From CAWCKS01 sp963763485 (lineage in GTDB: Bacteria; Pseudomonadota; Alphaproteobacteria; Rhizobiales; Xanthobacteraceae), in the NCBI GenBank assembly GCA_963763485.1, contig CAVXOW010000005.1, forward strand, positions 186,001 through 250,000: a stretch of DNA of 64,000 nt, given 5' to 3'. The translations under genes were made by a program, and so were the position numbers. Under the pieces are notes generated by a model, which saw nothing but the letters and a program-made list of their open reading frames with translations, searched no databases and was not told where the DNA came from. The stretch's first letter is position 1, and every line of letters begins with the position of its first letter. This document shows, piece by piece, positions 43,546 through 54,304 of this stretch.

Positions 43546-45087
43546 TTACGCCGCGGACGCCTTCGTCTTGGTCGGCGCCGCCTTGCCCTCATAGTGGAAC
43601 GCGGCGTCGTCGAGATTGATCTTCGGAATGATGTCTTTCTCGGCCCAGTAATCCTGGGTGTGCTGCCATTCCGGCTTGTCGCCGCGCTTCGGCAAGAGGT
43701 TCATGCCGCGCATCATGTAGCCGGGATTGAAGTTCTCCTCGTCGATCCACGGCAGGATCTTCATGTCCTTGTCCTCTGGGCGGAGCTGCACTGTGACTTT
43801 GCTCGTGCCCTTCTCCTTCATGCGCTTGAGCAACCGCACGACAAAATCGGCGACGAGATCGACGCGCAGCGTCCAGCTGGCGCGGAAGTAACCGAAGACC
43901 CAGACCAGGTTCGGGACACCCGTGAACATCATGCCGTGATAGGTCACGGTGTCGCCGAAGGCGAGCGGCTTGCCGTCGATGGTGAAGGCGATGTCGCCGA
44001 GCGCGCAGAGATTGAAGCCGGTCGCGGTGACGATGATGTCGGCTTCCAGCGTCTTGCCCGACTTCAACAGGATGCCTTTCTCGGTGAAGCGATCGATCTC
44101 ATCGGTCACGACCGAAGCCTTGCCCGACGAGATGCCCTTGAACAGGTCAGCGTCCGGCACAAAGGCAATACGCTGGCGCCACGGCCGATAGCTCGGCGTG
44201 AAGTGGGTGTTGACGTCGTAGCCTTCCGGCAGCACGGCGCGCACCGCCGACAACAGCTCGTTCTTGACCGTCTCCGGTTCCTCGAACGCGCGCTTGGTGA
44301 ACACCGACTGGTTGTGCAGGATCTGGCGGCGGACGATCTCGTGGATCCATTCCTCGTCGATCTGCAATTCGCGAAGCTGCTCGGCGAGCGTGATGGCGTT
44401 GCGCCCGGTGATGAAATAGGTCGGCGAGCGCTGCAGCATGGTCACATGCGCGACGTCGCCGGCGATTGCCGGCACCAGCGTTGCGGCGGTGGCGCCGGAG
44501 CCGATCACGACCACTTTCTTGTTCTTGTAGTCGAGGTCTTCGGGCCAGGTCTGCGGGTGTATGATCTTGCCCTTGAACTTCGCCATATCCTTCCATTCCG
44601 GCGTATAGCCTTCGGAGTGGCGGTAGTAGCCTTGGCACATCCAGAGGAAATTCGCGGTGAAGGTCAGCTGCTCATTGGTGTCGGTGCGAACAGCGTCGAC
44701 GGTCCAGAGATTGTCCTTGCTCGACCAGCTGGCTTTCAGAATCTTGTGGCGGTAGCGGATGTGGCGGGCGAGGTCGGTCTCCTCGATCACGTCGCCGAGA
44801 TACTTGTTGATCTCGGCCGCGGTCGCGATCGGCGCCGAGGTCCACGGCTTGAAGCTGTAGCCGAAGGTGTGCAGGTCGCTGTCGGAGCGAATGCCCGGAT
44901 ATTTGTGCGTCCACCAGGTGCCGCCAAAGGTTTCTTGCGTCTCCAGCACGACAAAGCTGGTGTCGGGGCTGTGCTTGGTCAGGTGCCAGGCGGCGCCGAT
45001 GCCGGAGATGCCGGCGCCAACGACGAGCATGTCGAAATGGGTTTGCGTGTTGCGCGCCTGCTTGGCGACGTTCACCTGGATATTCAT
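43546..45087 (-). CDS. Flavin monooxygenase, Baeyer-Villiger/FMO type
   Basis: 513 residues from ATG 45087. FAD site VVGAGISGIGAAWHL (about 21-35), then the EthA-like stretch ETFGGTWWTHKYPGIRSDSD, NADPH site VVIGSGATAATLVPAI, and the FMO/BVMO marker region YFRASWTLR near 410. The FxGxxxHxxxWP motif is replaced by KFKGKIIHPQTWPEDLDY (G..H..WP), which fits. These enzymes oxygenate ketones, thioamides or amines; substrate unknown. Isolated gene. Confidence 0.88.
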   Translation of the reverse strand: MNIQVNVAKQARNTQTHFDMLVVGAGISGIGAAWHLTKHSPDTSFVVLETQETFGGTWWTHKYPGIRSDSDLHTFGYSFKPWTSAPIATAAEINKYLGDVIEETDLARHIRYRHKILKASWSSKDNLWTVDAVRTDTNEQLTFTANFLWMCQGYYRHSEGYTPEWKDMAKFKGKIIHPQTWPEDLDYKNKKVVVIGSGATAATLVPAIAGDVAHVTMLQRSPTYFITGRNAITLAEQLRELQIDEEWIHEIVRRQILHNQSVFTKRAFEEPETVKNELLSAVRAVLPEGYDVNTHFTPSYRPWRQRIAFVPDADLFKGISSGKASVVTDEIDRFTEKGILLKSGKTLEADIIVTATGFNLCALGDIAFTIDGKPLAFGDTVTYHGMMFTGVPNLVWVFGYFRASWTLRVDLVADFVVRLLKRMKEKGTSKVTVQLRPEDKDMKILPWIDEENFNPGYMMRGMNLLPKRGDKPEWQHTQDYWAEKDIIPKINLDDAAFHYEGKAAPTKTKASAA

Positions 45088-45383
45088 TGTTTGTCTTTCG
45101 TTGTTCGATCTTGAGGCGGCTGACGCCTTCGTGCCCGGGTGCCGCTTTCGGCAGGGAGCAAGATGATGGCTGCAATATCGCGCAACTTTGATCTCGATCA
45201 AAGCAGCAATGTTCTGGCGCGGACCACCCATGAGTTTGCAGGCCCCCAAGGGTTTGCTGGCCCCATGAGCTCGCAGGCCCCATGAGTTTCAAGGGAGCAT
45301 CGGAAGGTTCGCCTTTTGGGGGAAGCCCAAACCGATATCGCCATACCGGCGATTGATGTAGGCTGGCCTTCGAAAGGTGAGCC
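45088..45383. other. Intergenic region with CATGAG-type short tandem repeats
   Basis: The 296 bases between the divergent monooxygenase and esterase genes contain CATGAGTTTGCAGGCCCC (45229), CATGAGCTCGCAGGCCC (about 45264) and CATGAGTTTCAAGG (about 45281), three imperfect copies of an about 18-base unit at unequal spacing. No coding frame. It must hold both promoters; no consensus element was found with confidence. Confidence 0.4.
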
Positions 45384-46463
45384 ATGAACGAAACCGTCAT
45401 CGACGATATGGTTGCGCTATTGCCGCCCCTGCTCGGGACGCTCGACGCGCTGACCTTCGTGTCGCGCTACCTCAATCCGTTCGAGTTTGCCGCGGTGCTG
45501 CAGGCCGCCGGCACACCGGACCGGGAATTGCGCGCTGCGCGTCCGCGGCTTGACAGCTGGCCGGACGATTTTGCCGATGTGCGCACGACGCTGATCGCGA
45601 CTTGCGACAACGCGCTCGCCGCGTTCGACGGGCTCCGCGCCGTCGAGGAGCAGGGCGAGGATTTCCGCTCCGCTTACCGCGCGCTGCGCCACGTGCCGCG
45701 TGCAATCGAGGCGCTCTACGCGCTGGCGCCGCGCCTGCCGCCGGTCAGCGCCTTCTTTCTCGACGCCTCGGTGCGCGAAGACGCCGACCTGCAAGGCAAG
45801 CTCGACGCCGGGCCCAACGCCAATACCGGGGTCGCGCATTACGACAACGAGCCGGGCAGCCGCGGCGGCTTCTCATTGTATGTGCCGGAGTATTACACGG
45901 CGGACCGTGCCTGGCCTCTGGTGGTCGCGTTGCACGGAGGCAGCGGCAACGGCCGCGCCTTCTTGTGGAGCTGGTTGCGCGACGCGCGCTCGTTCGGCGC
46001 GATCGTGATCTCGCCGACCGCGACGGGCAACACCTGGGCGCTGATGGGCGACGACACCGACACGCCGAACCTGATGCGGATGCTGGAGTTCGTGCGCAGC
46101 AACTGGAACGTCGATCCGGCAAAGCTGCTGTTAACCGGCATGAGCGACGGCGGCACCTTTTCCTATGTCAGCGGGCTGGAGTCGTCGTCGCCGTTCACGC
46201 ACCTCGGTCCAATCGCGGCATCCTTCCATCCGATGCTGGCGCAGATGGCGGACGATGCGCGCCTGCGCGGCCTGCCGATCTATCTTGTCCACGGCAAGCT
46301 CGACTGGATGTTCCCGGTCGAGATGGCGCGCGGCGCAGACGAGGTGCTCAGCGCCGCCGGCGCTCGCGTGACCTATCGCGAAATCGATGATCTCAGCCAC
46401 ACCTATCCGCGCGAGGTCAACGCTCCCATGCTGCGCTGGCTGAACGGCGCGACCTCGGCATGA
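45384..46463 (+). CDS. Alpha/beta-hydrolase (esterase/phospholipase type)
   Basis: 359 residues from ATG 45384. Residues about 1-150 are a helical N-terminal part with no known domain; 155-355 are an alpha/beta hydrolase: oxyanion VVALHGGSGNGRAF, nucleophile GMSDGG (about 253), acid LDWMFPVE, and His in DDLSHTYP. It is close to the phospholipase/carboxylesterase (PF02230) and feruloyl-esterase-like hydrolases. No signal peptide. The stop overlaps the ATG of the LysR gene. Confidence 0.82.
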   Translation: MNETVIDDMVALLPPLLGTLDALTFVSRYLNPFEFAAVLQAAGTPDRELRAARPRLDSWPDDFADVRTTLIATCDNALAAFDGLRAVEEQGEDFRSAYRALRHVPRAIEALYALAPRLPPVSAFFLDASVREDADLQGKLDAGPNANTGVAHYDNEPGSRGGFSLYVPEYYTADRAWPLVVALHGGSGNGRAFLWSWLRDARSFGAIVISPTATGNTWALMGDDTDTPNLMRMLEFVRSNWNVDPAKLLLTGMSDGGTFSYVSGLESSSPFTHLGPIAASFHPMLAQMADDARLRGLPIYLVHGKLDWMFPVEMARGADEVLSAAGARVTYREIDDLSHTYPREVNAPMLRWLNGATSA

Positions 46464-47356
46464 TCGACAAGCTCGAATTCGTCATCGCACTGGCGCGCGA
46501 GAAGCACTTTGGCCGCGCCGCGGAGGCGTGCAATGTCAGCCAGCCGACGCTGTCGGCCGGCATCAAGCAGCTCGAGGAAATGCTCGGCGTGCTGCTGGTG
46601 CAGCGCGGCTCGCGGTTTTCGAGCTTCACGCCGGAAGGCCAGCGCGTGCTGGAGTGGGCGCGCCGCATCGTCGGCGACGCGCGCGCCATGCGGCAGGACG
46701 TCGAGTTGTTGAAGCGCGGCCTGATGGGCCATATCCGCATCGGCGCGATCCCGACCACGCTGGCGATGACCGCGATGCTGACGACGCCCTATCGCGCGCG
46801 CCATCCCGACGTCCGCTTCACGATCTTTTCGCGCACGTCGGCTGAAATTCTGAACGCGCTGGAAAATCTCGAGATCGATGCCGGGCTGACCTATCTCGAC
46901 GACGAGCCGATCGGCAATGTCTCGACGGTACCGATCTATCTCGAAAGCTACCGGCTCTTGACGTCGGTCGAGAGCCCGCTGGGTCAGCGCGAGGCCGTGA
47001 CCTGGGCCGAGGTCGGTGAGATCCCGCTGTGCCTGTTGACGCCGAACATGCAGAACCGGCGCATCCTGGACAGGCTTTTGGCGGCGGCCGGCCACAAGCC
47101 GGAGCCGACGCTCGAATCGGACTCGATGATTGCGCTCTATGCGCACGTCCGCACCGGGCGCTGGGCCAGCATCATGCCGGCGCGGCTGGTCGATACATTG
47201 GGCCTGACCGAGCAGGTACGGGCGATCCCGATCATCGAGCCGAGCGAGACCCACACCATTGGCCTCGTCGTGCTGGAACGCGACCCGACCACGCCGCTGA
47301 TCACTGCGCTGATGACGGAGTGCCGGCTGCTCGCCAAGGTGATGATGGACAGGTAG
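46460..47356 (+). CDS. LysR-family regulator (FdsR-like)
   Basis: 298 residues. HTH at about 1-60: LEFVIALAREKHFGRAAEAC NVSQPTLSAGIKQLEEMLG. Effector domain of LysR substrate-binding fold follows (IRIGAIPTTLAMTAML, NALENLEIDAGLTYLDDEPI). In several proteobacteria the LysR gene next to fdsGBACD (FdsR) controls formate dehydrogenase. Here fds begins 890 bases downstream in the same direction, with a toxin-antitoxin pair between. The assignment to FdsR is therefore by position and pattern only. Confidence 0.85.
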   Translation: MIDKLEFVIALAREKHFGRAAEACNVSQPTLSAGIKQLEEMLGVLLVQRGSRFSSFTPEGQRVLEWARRIVGDARAMRQDVELLKRGLMGHIRIGAIPTTLAMTAMLTTPYRARHPDVRFTIFSRTSAEILNALENLEIDAGLTYLDDEPIGNVSTVPIYLESYRLLTSVESPLGQREAVTWAEVGEIPLCLLTPNMQNRRILDRLLAAAGHKPEPTLESDSMIALYAHVRTGRWASIMPARLVDTLGLTEQVRAIPIIEPSETHTIGLVVLERDPTTPLITALMTECRLLAKVMMDR

Positions 47357-47412
47357 GGAGCTTTTGGCTTGGTCGTATTGCGCTTCTGTCGTTTTTGTCT
47401 TACATTTGCGAA

Positions 47413-47670
47413 ATGAAGACATTAACGGTGCGGCTACCTGAGGCCGTGGTCGCGAAGATCGAAGCAGAATCGCGGCGGCGCGGGCTCTCCAAATCAGACG
47501 TGGTGCGTGAGCGGCTTGCCGCCGCTGATACCAGACGCGGGCAACCATCAGCGATGCTTGATGCCATCGCTGACCTCATCGGTTCAGTCGATGGGTTGCC
47601 AAGCGATCTCAGCGCGAAGACGAAGAGGTATCTGAAATCGACGGGCTATGGCCTCAAGCGCCCTCGTTGA
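47413..47670 (+). CDS. Ribbon-helix-helix antitoxin (CopG/Arc type)
   Basis: 85 residues from ATG 47413. MKTLTVRLPEAVVAKIEAES RRRGLSKSDVVRERL is a textbook RHH fold; the C-terminal tail (SVDGLPSDLSAKTKRYL KSTGYG) would wrap the toxin. Its end overlaps the start of the PIN toxin by 23 bases, the usual TA organisation. It would bind DNA as a dimer and repress the module. Confidence 0.87.
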   Translation: MKTLTVRLPEAVVAKIEAESRRRGLSKSDVVRERLAAADTRRGQPSAMLDAIADLIGSVDGLPSDLSAKTKRYLKSTGYGLKRPR

Positions 47671-48058
47671 TACCGGCTTCCTGGTTGCGCTGCTCAGCCG
47701 CCGCGATGCCGATCATCGCTGGGCAGCGGCGCAGGCTTCGCGCCTCCTGCCGCCGTGGATCACGTGTGAGGCAGTCCTGTCGGAAGCATTCCACTTGCTC
47801 GGGGCTCGCGGAGGGAAGAGCCTGGCAGCGCTACTAAGTCGAGGTGCTGTGGTCCCGGGCTATCGCTTCGGTAAGGATATGGATGCAGTCCTCAGGCTCC
47901 TCGAAAAATATCGCGATGTACCGATGAGCTTTGCCGACGCCTGCCTGGTCCGGATGACCGAAACGCTCAATGACCCCGTGCTGCTGACGACAGACACTGA
48001 TTTTCGCGTTTATCGCCGGCACGGGCGCCAGCTCATTCCATACGTGCTACCTGCCTGA
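47648..48058 (+). CDS. VapC-like PIN-domain toxin
   Basis: 136 residues from ATG 47648. PIN acidic residues: ALVDTGFLVALL (Asp8), CEAVLSEAFHLLG (Glu), MSFADACLVRM (Asp) and LLTTDTDFRVYRRHG (Asp). These are the four metal ligands of the nuclease. The target RNA is unknown. It overlaps its antitoxin, forming a VapBC-like pair that sits between the LysR and fdsG genes. Confidence 0.87.
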   Translation: MASSALVDTGFLVALLSRRDADHRWAAAQASRLLPPWITCEAVLSEAFHLLGARGGKSLAALLSRGAVVPGYRFGKDMDAVLRLLEKYRDVPMSFADACLVRMTETLNDPVLLTTDTDFRVYRRHGRQLIPYVLPA

Positions 48059-48246
48059 ATTCGAGGAACCGGTGCGTTGGGTTGTCGGGTCTGTCGCAGC
48101 CCTATTCCAAGCTCCGCCTTAGACTTTAGCCTCAGTCGATCAGTGATTTTGTACCAGTGATCGGCTTTTGCTATCGCGTCATGCTACTGGCTTATTGATT
48201 TATTTTCACAATTTCCGAATCTACCTTCTGTCTTTGAAGAAGGCGC

Positions 48247-48740
48247 GTGTGGGACACCGTGACTTCGCCTGTAACGAAACCGGACGCCTGGGATGCGGCG
48301 CGGGCATCTGAGATCATCGCTGGCCTGAAGGGCCAGGACGGCCCGCTGTTGCCGATCCTGCACGCGATCCAGCAGGCGTTCGGCTGTGTCCCGGAAGCCG
48401 CCGAGCCGCTGATCGCAGACCAGCTCAACATCACCCGCGCTGAAGTGCATGGCGTCGTCACCTTCTACCATGACTTCCGCCGTGCGCCGGCCGGGCGCCA
48501 CGTGCTGAAGGTCTGCCGCGCCGAGGCCTGCCAGTCGTTGGGGAGCGATGCGCTGCTCGCGCATCTGCAGCGCAGCCTTGGGCTGCGTTGTGGCGAAACG
48601 TCTGCTGACGGTCAGATCACGGTTGAGGCTGTGTATTGTCTTGGGCTGTGCGCGGTCGCGCCGAGCGCAATGTTCGACGGCGCGGTCGTCGGGCGGCTGA
48701 ACGAACGGCGGCTCGATGCGTTGATGACGGAGGCCAAACG

Positions 48741-48744
<4 letters not shown>
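48247..48744 (+). CDS. fdsG: NAD formate dehydrogenase gamma subunit FdsG
   Basis: NuoE-like 2Fe-2S protein, 165 residues, GTG start at 48247 (a second GTG at 48259 is possible). Thioredoxin-like fold with cluster cysteines in CRAEACQSLG and CLGLCAVAPS. It passes electrons to FMN in FdsB. Stop overlaps the fdsB ATG. First gene of fdsGBA-fdhD-fdsD. No promoter element was identified in the 188 bases before it. Confidence 0.92.
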
Positions 48745-50309
<1,565 letters not shown>

Positions 50310-50322
50310 GAGGATAACGTCG

Positions 50323-53178
50323 ATGTCACTGGTCCACGAAATCGACTACGGCACGCCACGTTCGACGGCGGAGAAAACCGTCAAGCTCACGATCGACGGT
50401 CAGACGGTCAGCGCGCCGGAGGGCACCTCGATCATGCGAGCGGCCGCCGAGTTCGGCACACAAATCCCAAAGCTGTGCTCGACCGACATGCTCAACGCGT
50501 TCGGCTCGTGCCGGCTGTGCCTGGTCGAGATCGAAGGCCGCGCGGGGACGCCGGCGTCATGCACCACGCCTGTGGCGGACGGCATGGTGGTGCGCACCCA
50601 GACCGAGCGGCTGAAGCAGCTGCGCAAGGGCGTTATGGAGCTCTACATCTCCGACCATCCGCTGGACTGCCTGACCTGCGCCGCGAATGGCGATTGCGAG
50701 CTGCAGGACATGGCCGGTGCGGTCGGCTTGCGCGACGTGCGCTACGGCTACGCCGGCGACAAACATCCGGATCCGGGCAAGGACGAGACCAACCCGTACT
50801 TCACCTACGATCCGTCGAAGTGCATCGTGTGCTCGCGCTGCGTGCGCGCCTGCGAGGAAGTGCAGGGCACGTTCGCGCTGACCATCGCCGGCCGCGGCTT
50901 CGACTCGGTGGTATCGCCGGGCATGGAAGAGAAGTTCTTTGGCTCGGAATGCGTATCCTGCGGCGCCTGCGTGCAGGCCTGCCCGACCGCGACGCTGACG
51001 GAAAAGTCGATCATCGAGATCGGCCAGCCCGAGCACTCCGTCGTGACAACCTGCGCCTATTGCGGCGTCGGCTGCTCGTTCAAGGCGGAGATGCGCGGCG
51101 AGGAAGTCGTGCGCATGGTGCCGTACAAGGATGGCAAGGCCAATCGCGGCCACTCCTGCGTCAAGGGCCGCTTCGCGTGGGGCTACACCACGCACAAGGA
51201 TCGCATCCTGAAGCCGATGATCCGCAAGGCCATCACCGACCCCTGGCGCGAAGTGAGCTGGGATGAGGCGTTCGCCTACACGGCGAGCGAGTTCAAGCGC
51301 ATCCAGCAGAAATACGGCGCGCGCTCGATCGGCGGCATCACCTCGTCACGCTGCACCAATGAAGAGACGTTCCTGGTGCAGAAGCTGGTGCGCGCCGGCT
51401 TCGGCAACAACAATGTCGACACCTGCGCCCGGGTCTGCCACTCGCCGACCGGCTACGGCCTGAAGACCACGTTCGGCACCTCGGCCGGCACCCAGGATTT
51501 CGACTCGGTCGAACACACCGACGTCGTCATCGTGATCGGCGCCAATCCGACCGACGGCCATCCGGTGTTTGCCTCGCGGCTGAAGAAGCGGCTGCGCGAG
51601 GGCGCCAGGCTGATCGTGATCGACCCGCGCCGCATCGACCTCGTGCGCACGCCGCATGTCGAGGCATCATACCATCTGCCGCTTTTGCCCGGCTGCAACG
51701 TCGCGATCCTGACGGCGCTGGCGCACGTCATCGTCACCGAAGGGCTGGTGAACGAGCAATTCGTGCGCGAGCGCTGTGACTGGAGCGAGTTCGAGCATTG
51801 GGCGTCGTTCGTCGCCGAGCCGCGCAACAGTCCGGAGGAAGTCGCGAAGATCGCCGGCGTGTCGGCCGAGGATATCCGCGGCGCGGCAAGATTGTTCGCG
51901 ACCGGCGGCAATGGTGCGATCTACTACGGACTCGGGGTCACCGAACACAGCCAGGGGTCGACCGCGGTGATCGCGATCGCCAATCTCGCGATGGCGACCG
52001 GCAATATCGGCCGCCCCGGCGTTGGCGTGAACCCGCTGCGCGGCCAAAACAATGTGCAGGGCTCCTGCGACATGGGCTCGTTCCCGCACGAGCTCTCCGG
52101 CTACCGGCACATTTCAGAAGACGCCACACGCCACATGTTCGAGGCGCTGTGGGGCAAGCCGCTCGACCAGGAGCCGGGTCTGCGCATCCCGAACATGCTC
52201 GATGCCGCGGTCGATGGCACCTTCAAGGGCCTTTACATCCAGGGCGAGGATATCCTGCAGTCCGATCCCAACACCACCCACGTCGCCGCCGGTCTTGCGG
52301 CGATGGAGTGTGTTGTGGTCCACGACCTCTTCCTGAACGAGACCGCGAACTACGCCCACGTTTTCCTGCCAGGATCGACGTTCCTCGAGAAGGACGGCAC
52401 CTTCACCAATGCCGAGCGCCGCATCCAGCGCGTTCGCAAGGTGATGGCGCCGCGCAATGGCCTTGCCGACTGGGAGGTGACACTCGAGCTTGCCAAGGCG
52501 ATGGGCTACGTACTGCACTATAATCACCCGTCCGAGATCATGGACGAGATTGCGGCGCTGACGCCCACCTTCGCCGGTGTGTCGTTCGACAAGATCGACG
52601 AACTCGGCTCGGTGCAATGGCCATGCAACGAGAAGGCGCCGGAGGGCACGCCGGTGATGCACATCGGCGGCTTCGTCCGCGGCAAGGGCAAGTTCGTCGT
52701 CACCGAATATGTCGCGACCGACGAGAAGGTCGGGCCGCGCTTCCCGTTGCTGCTGACGACGGGACGGATCCTCAGCCAGTACAATGTCGGAGCGCAGACC
52801 CGGCGCACCGAGAACTCGCGCTGGCATGAGGAAGACCGGCTCGAAATTCATCCGCACGACGCCGAACAGCGCGGCATCCGCGACGGCGACTGGGTCAAGC
52901 TGGCAAGCCGCGCCGGCGAGACATCCTTGCGCGCATTGGTAACGGATCGAGTCGCGCCCGGTGTCGTCTACACCACGTTCCATCATCCGGACACGCAGGC
53001 CAATGTCGTGACCACCGAGTATTCGGACTGGGCCACCAACTGTCCGGAATACAAGGTCACTGCCGTGCAGGTCGCGCCGTCGAACGGGCCGACGCGATGG
53101 CAGGAAGAGTACGCCGAGCAGAGCCGCGCGGCGCGGCACATCGCCCAAGTCCAACACAAAATTGAGGCCGCGGAGTAA
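50323..53178 (+). CDS. fdsA: NAD formate dehydrogenase alpha (molybdopterin) subunit FdsA
   Basis: Catalytic Mo/W-bisMGD subunit, 951 residues from ATG 50323. N-terminal 2Fe-2S ferredoxin with Cys52, 63, 66 and 80; a NuoG-type HPLDCLTCAANGDC segment; two 4Fe-4S clusters in CIVCSRCVRAC and CVSCGACVQAC; a further CAYCGVGC cluster at the start of the molybdopterin part. The Mo-ligating residue is Cys in ARVCHSPTG (selenocysteine in E. coli FdhF), followed by the catalytic His. The final molydopterin-dinucleotide-binding domain (LLTTGRILSQYNVGAQTRRT) is complete. Cytosolic; makes CO2 and NADH from formate. Confidence 0.95.
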   Translation: MSLVHEIDYGTPRSTAEKTVKLTIDGQTVSAPEGTSIMRAAAEFGTQIPKLCSTDMLNAFGSCRLCLVEIEGRAGTPASCTTPVADGMVVRTQTERLKQLRKGVMELYISDHPLDCLTCAANGDCELQDMAGAVGLRDVRYGYAGDKHPDPGKDETNPYFTYDPSKCIVCSRCVRACEEVQGTFALTIAGRGFDSVVSPGMEEKFFGSECVSCGACVQACPTATLTEKSIIEIGQPEHSVVTTCAYCGVGCSFKAEMRGEEVVRMVPYKDGKANRGHSCVKGRFAWGYTTHKDRILKPMIRKAITDPWREVSWDEAFAYTASEFKRIQQKYGARSIGGITSSRCTNEETFLVQKLVRAGFGNNNVDTCARVCHSPTGYGLKTTFGTSAGTQDFDSVEHTDVVIVIGANPTDGHPVFASRLKKRLREGARLIVIDPRRIDLVRTPHVEASYHLPLLPGCNVAILTALAHVIVTEGLVNEQFVRERCDWSEFEHWASFVAEPRNSPEEVAKIAGVSAEDIRGAARLFATGGNGAIYYGLGVTEHSQGSTAVIAIANLAMATGNIGRPGVGVNPLRGQNNVQGSCDMGSFPHELSGYRHISEDATRHMFEALWGKPLDQEPGLRIPNMLDAAVDGTFKGLYIQGEDILQSDPNTTHVAAGLAAMECVVVHDLFLNETANYAHVFLPGSTFLEKDGTFTNAERRIQRVRKVMAPRNGLADWEVTLELAKAMGYVLHYNHPSEIMDEIAALTPTFAGVSFDKIDELGSVQWPCNEKAPEGTPVMHIGGFVRGKGKFVVTEYVATDEKVGPRFPLLLTTGRILSQYNVGAQTRRTENSRWHEEDRLEIHPHDAEQRGIRDGDWVKLASRAGETSLRALVTDRVAPGVVYTTFHHPDTQANVVTTEYSDWATNCPEYKVTAVQVAPSNGPTRWQEEYAEQSRAARHIAQVQHKIEAAE

Positions 53179-53181
53179 CCG

Positions 53182-53997
53182 ATGCGGCCGATCAGCAAAG
53201 TGCGGCGGCGTGTTTATAGCGAGACCGGCATGACGTCCGGGGATCGGTCGATTCCGGAAGAGGCCGCCGTCGCGTTGACGTACAACGGCGGCACCGCCGC
53301 CGTGATGATGGCGACGCCGGCTGATCTCGAGGATTTCGCTGTCGGATTCAGCCTGACCGAAGGCGTCGTGGCGTCGCCCACAGCAATCCGCTCGCTCGAG
53401 GTGGTTCCGGAAGCTGACGGCATTGAGCTCCGCATGTGGCTCGACGAGATTGATGCCAGACGCCTGAACGAGCGGCGCCGCATGATCGCAGGGCCGACCG
53501 GTTGCGGGCTGTGCGGCATCAATTCGCTGAAGGAGGCGGTGCGGCCGGTTGCGCATGTCACTGACGGCACGCACGTCTCACCGCAACAGATCATGCAGGC
53601 CGTCGAGGTGATCGCATCGGCGCAGGCGCTCAATCATGAGACCCGCGCCGTGCATGCGGCTGCCTTCTGGCATCCCGACAAGGGCCTCGTTGCGCTGCGC
53701 GAAGACGTCGGCCGCCACAACGCGCTCGACAAGCTCGCCGGCGCGCTCAGCCGACAAGGCAGCAACGCCGCCGGCGGCATCGTGGTTTTGACCAGCCGCG
53801 TCTCGATCGAGATGGTCCAGAAGGCGGCTGCCATGGGCGCGGCGGTCGTCGCCGCGGTATCGGCGCCGACGGCGCTCGCGGTGCGCACCGCGGAGGCCGC
53901 CGGCATTACGCTGATCGGGATCGCGCGCGCCGACGGCTTTGAAGTGTTCACCCACGGCGACAGGATCAGGCCGGAGGTCGCCGCCCATGTCGCTTAA
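53182..53997 (+). CDS. fdhD: Formate dehydrogenase accessory sulfurtransferase FdhD
   Basis: 271 residues. FdhD carries sulfur to the Mo-bisMGD cofactor, necessary for FDH activity. Markers: CGLCGIN (Cys pair near 112-115), ADLEDFAVGFSLTEGVV, REDVGRHNALDKLAGA and LVLTSRVSIEMVQKAA. It starts 4 bases after the fdsA stop and overlaps fdsD by 11 bases. Confidence 0.95.
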   Translation: MRPISKVRRRVYSETGMTSGDRSIPEEAAVALTYNGGTAAVMMATPADLEDFAVGFSLTEGVVASPTAIRSLEVVPEADGIELRMWLDEIDARRLNERRRMIAGPTGCGLCGINSLKEAVRPVAHVTDGTHVSPQQIMQAVEVIASAQALNHETRAVHAAAFWHPDKGLVALREDVGRHNALDKLAGALSRQGSNAAGGIVVLTSRVSIEMVQKAAAMGAAVVAAVSAPTALAVRTAEAAGITLIGIARADGFEVFTHGDRIRPEVAAHVA

Positions 53998-54238
53998 GAT
54001 GTCGCCTGACCATTCGCCGGATACCATGCACAAGCTGGTCTACATGGCCAACCAGATCGGCAAGTTCTTTGTCAGCCAGGGCGACGAGCAGGCCGTGCCC
54101 GGCATTCTCGATCACCTGAAGAAATTCTGGGACCCGCGCATGCGCGCGCAGATTCTTCAACATCTCGACGCCGGTGGCGCCGGACTCGATCCGCCGGTGC
54201 GCCGCGCGGTGGAGCAATTGAGGCAAGGAGCTAACTGA
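53987..54238 (+). CDS. fdsD: Formate dehydrogenase delta subunit FdsD
   Basis: 83 residues from ATG 53987. MHKLVYMANQIGKFFVSQGD followed by VPGILDHLKKFWDPRMRAQI is the FdsD pattern (PF11390). In characterised complexes the subunit assists cofactor/assembly. Overlaps fdhD. Ends fdsGBA-fdhD-fdsD; 66 bases later the OFA-type transporter starts. Confidence 0.92.
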   Translation: MSLKMSPDHSPDTMHKLVYMANQIGKFFVSQGDEQAVPGILDHLKKFWDPRMRAQILQHLDAGGAGLDPPVRRAVEQLRQGAN

Positions 54239-54304
54239 ACGACTGAGCAAAGAGCCCGGTCAACGGGCCGAATGGAATTAAACGGGCAAGAAGGGGAAAC
54301 GCCA

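Noticed and set aside
47029..47412. Extended antitoxin start upstream of 47413
   Set aside because: The extension overlaps the LysR coding region in another frame; the RHH fold begins exactly at the ATG 47413.
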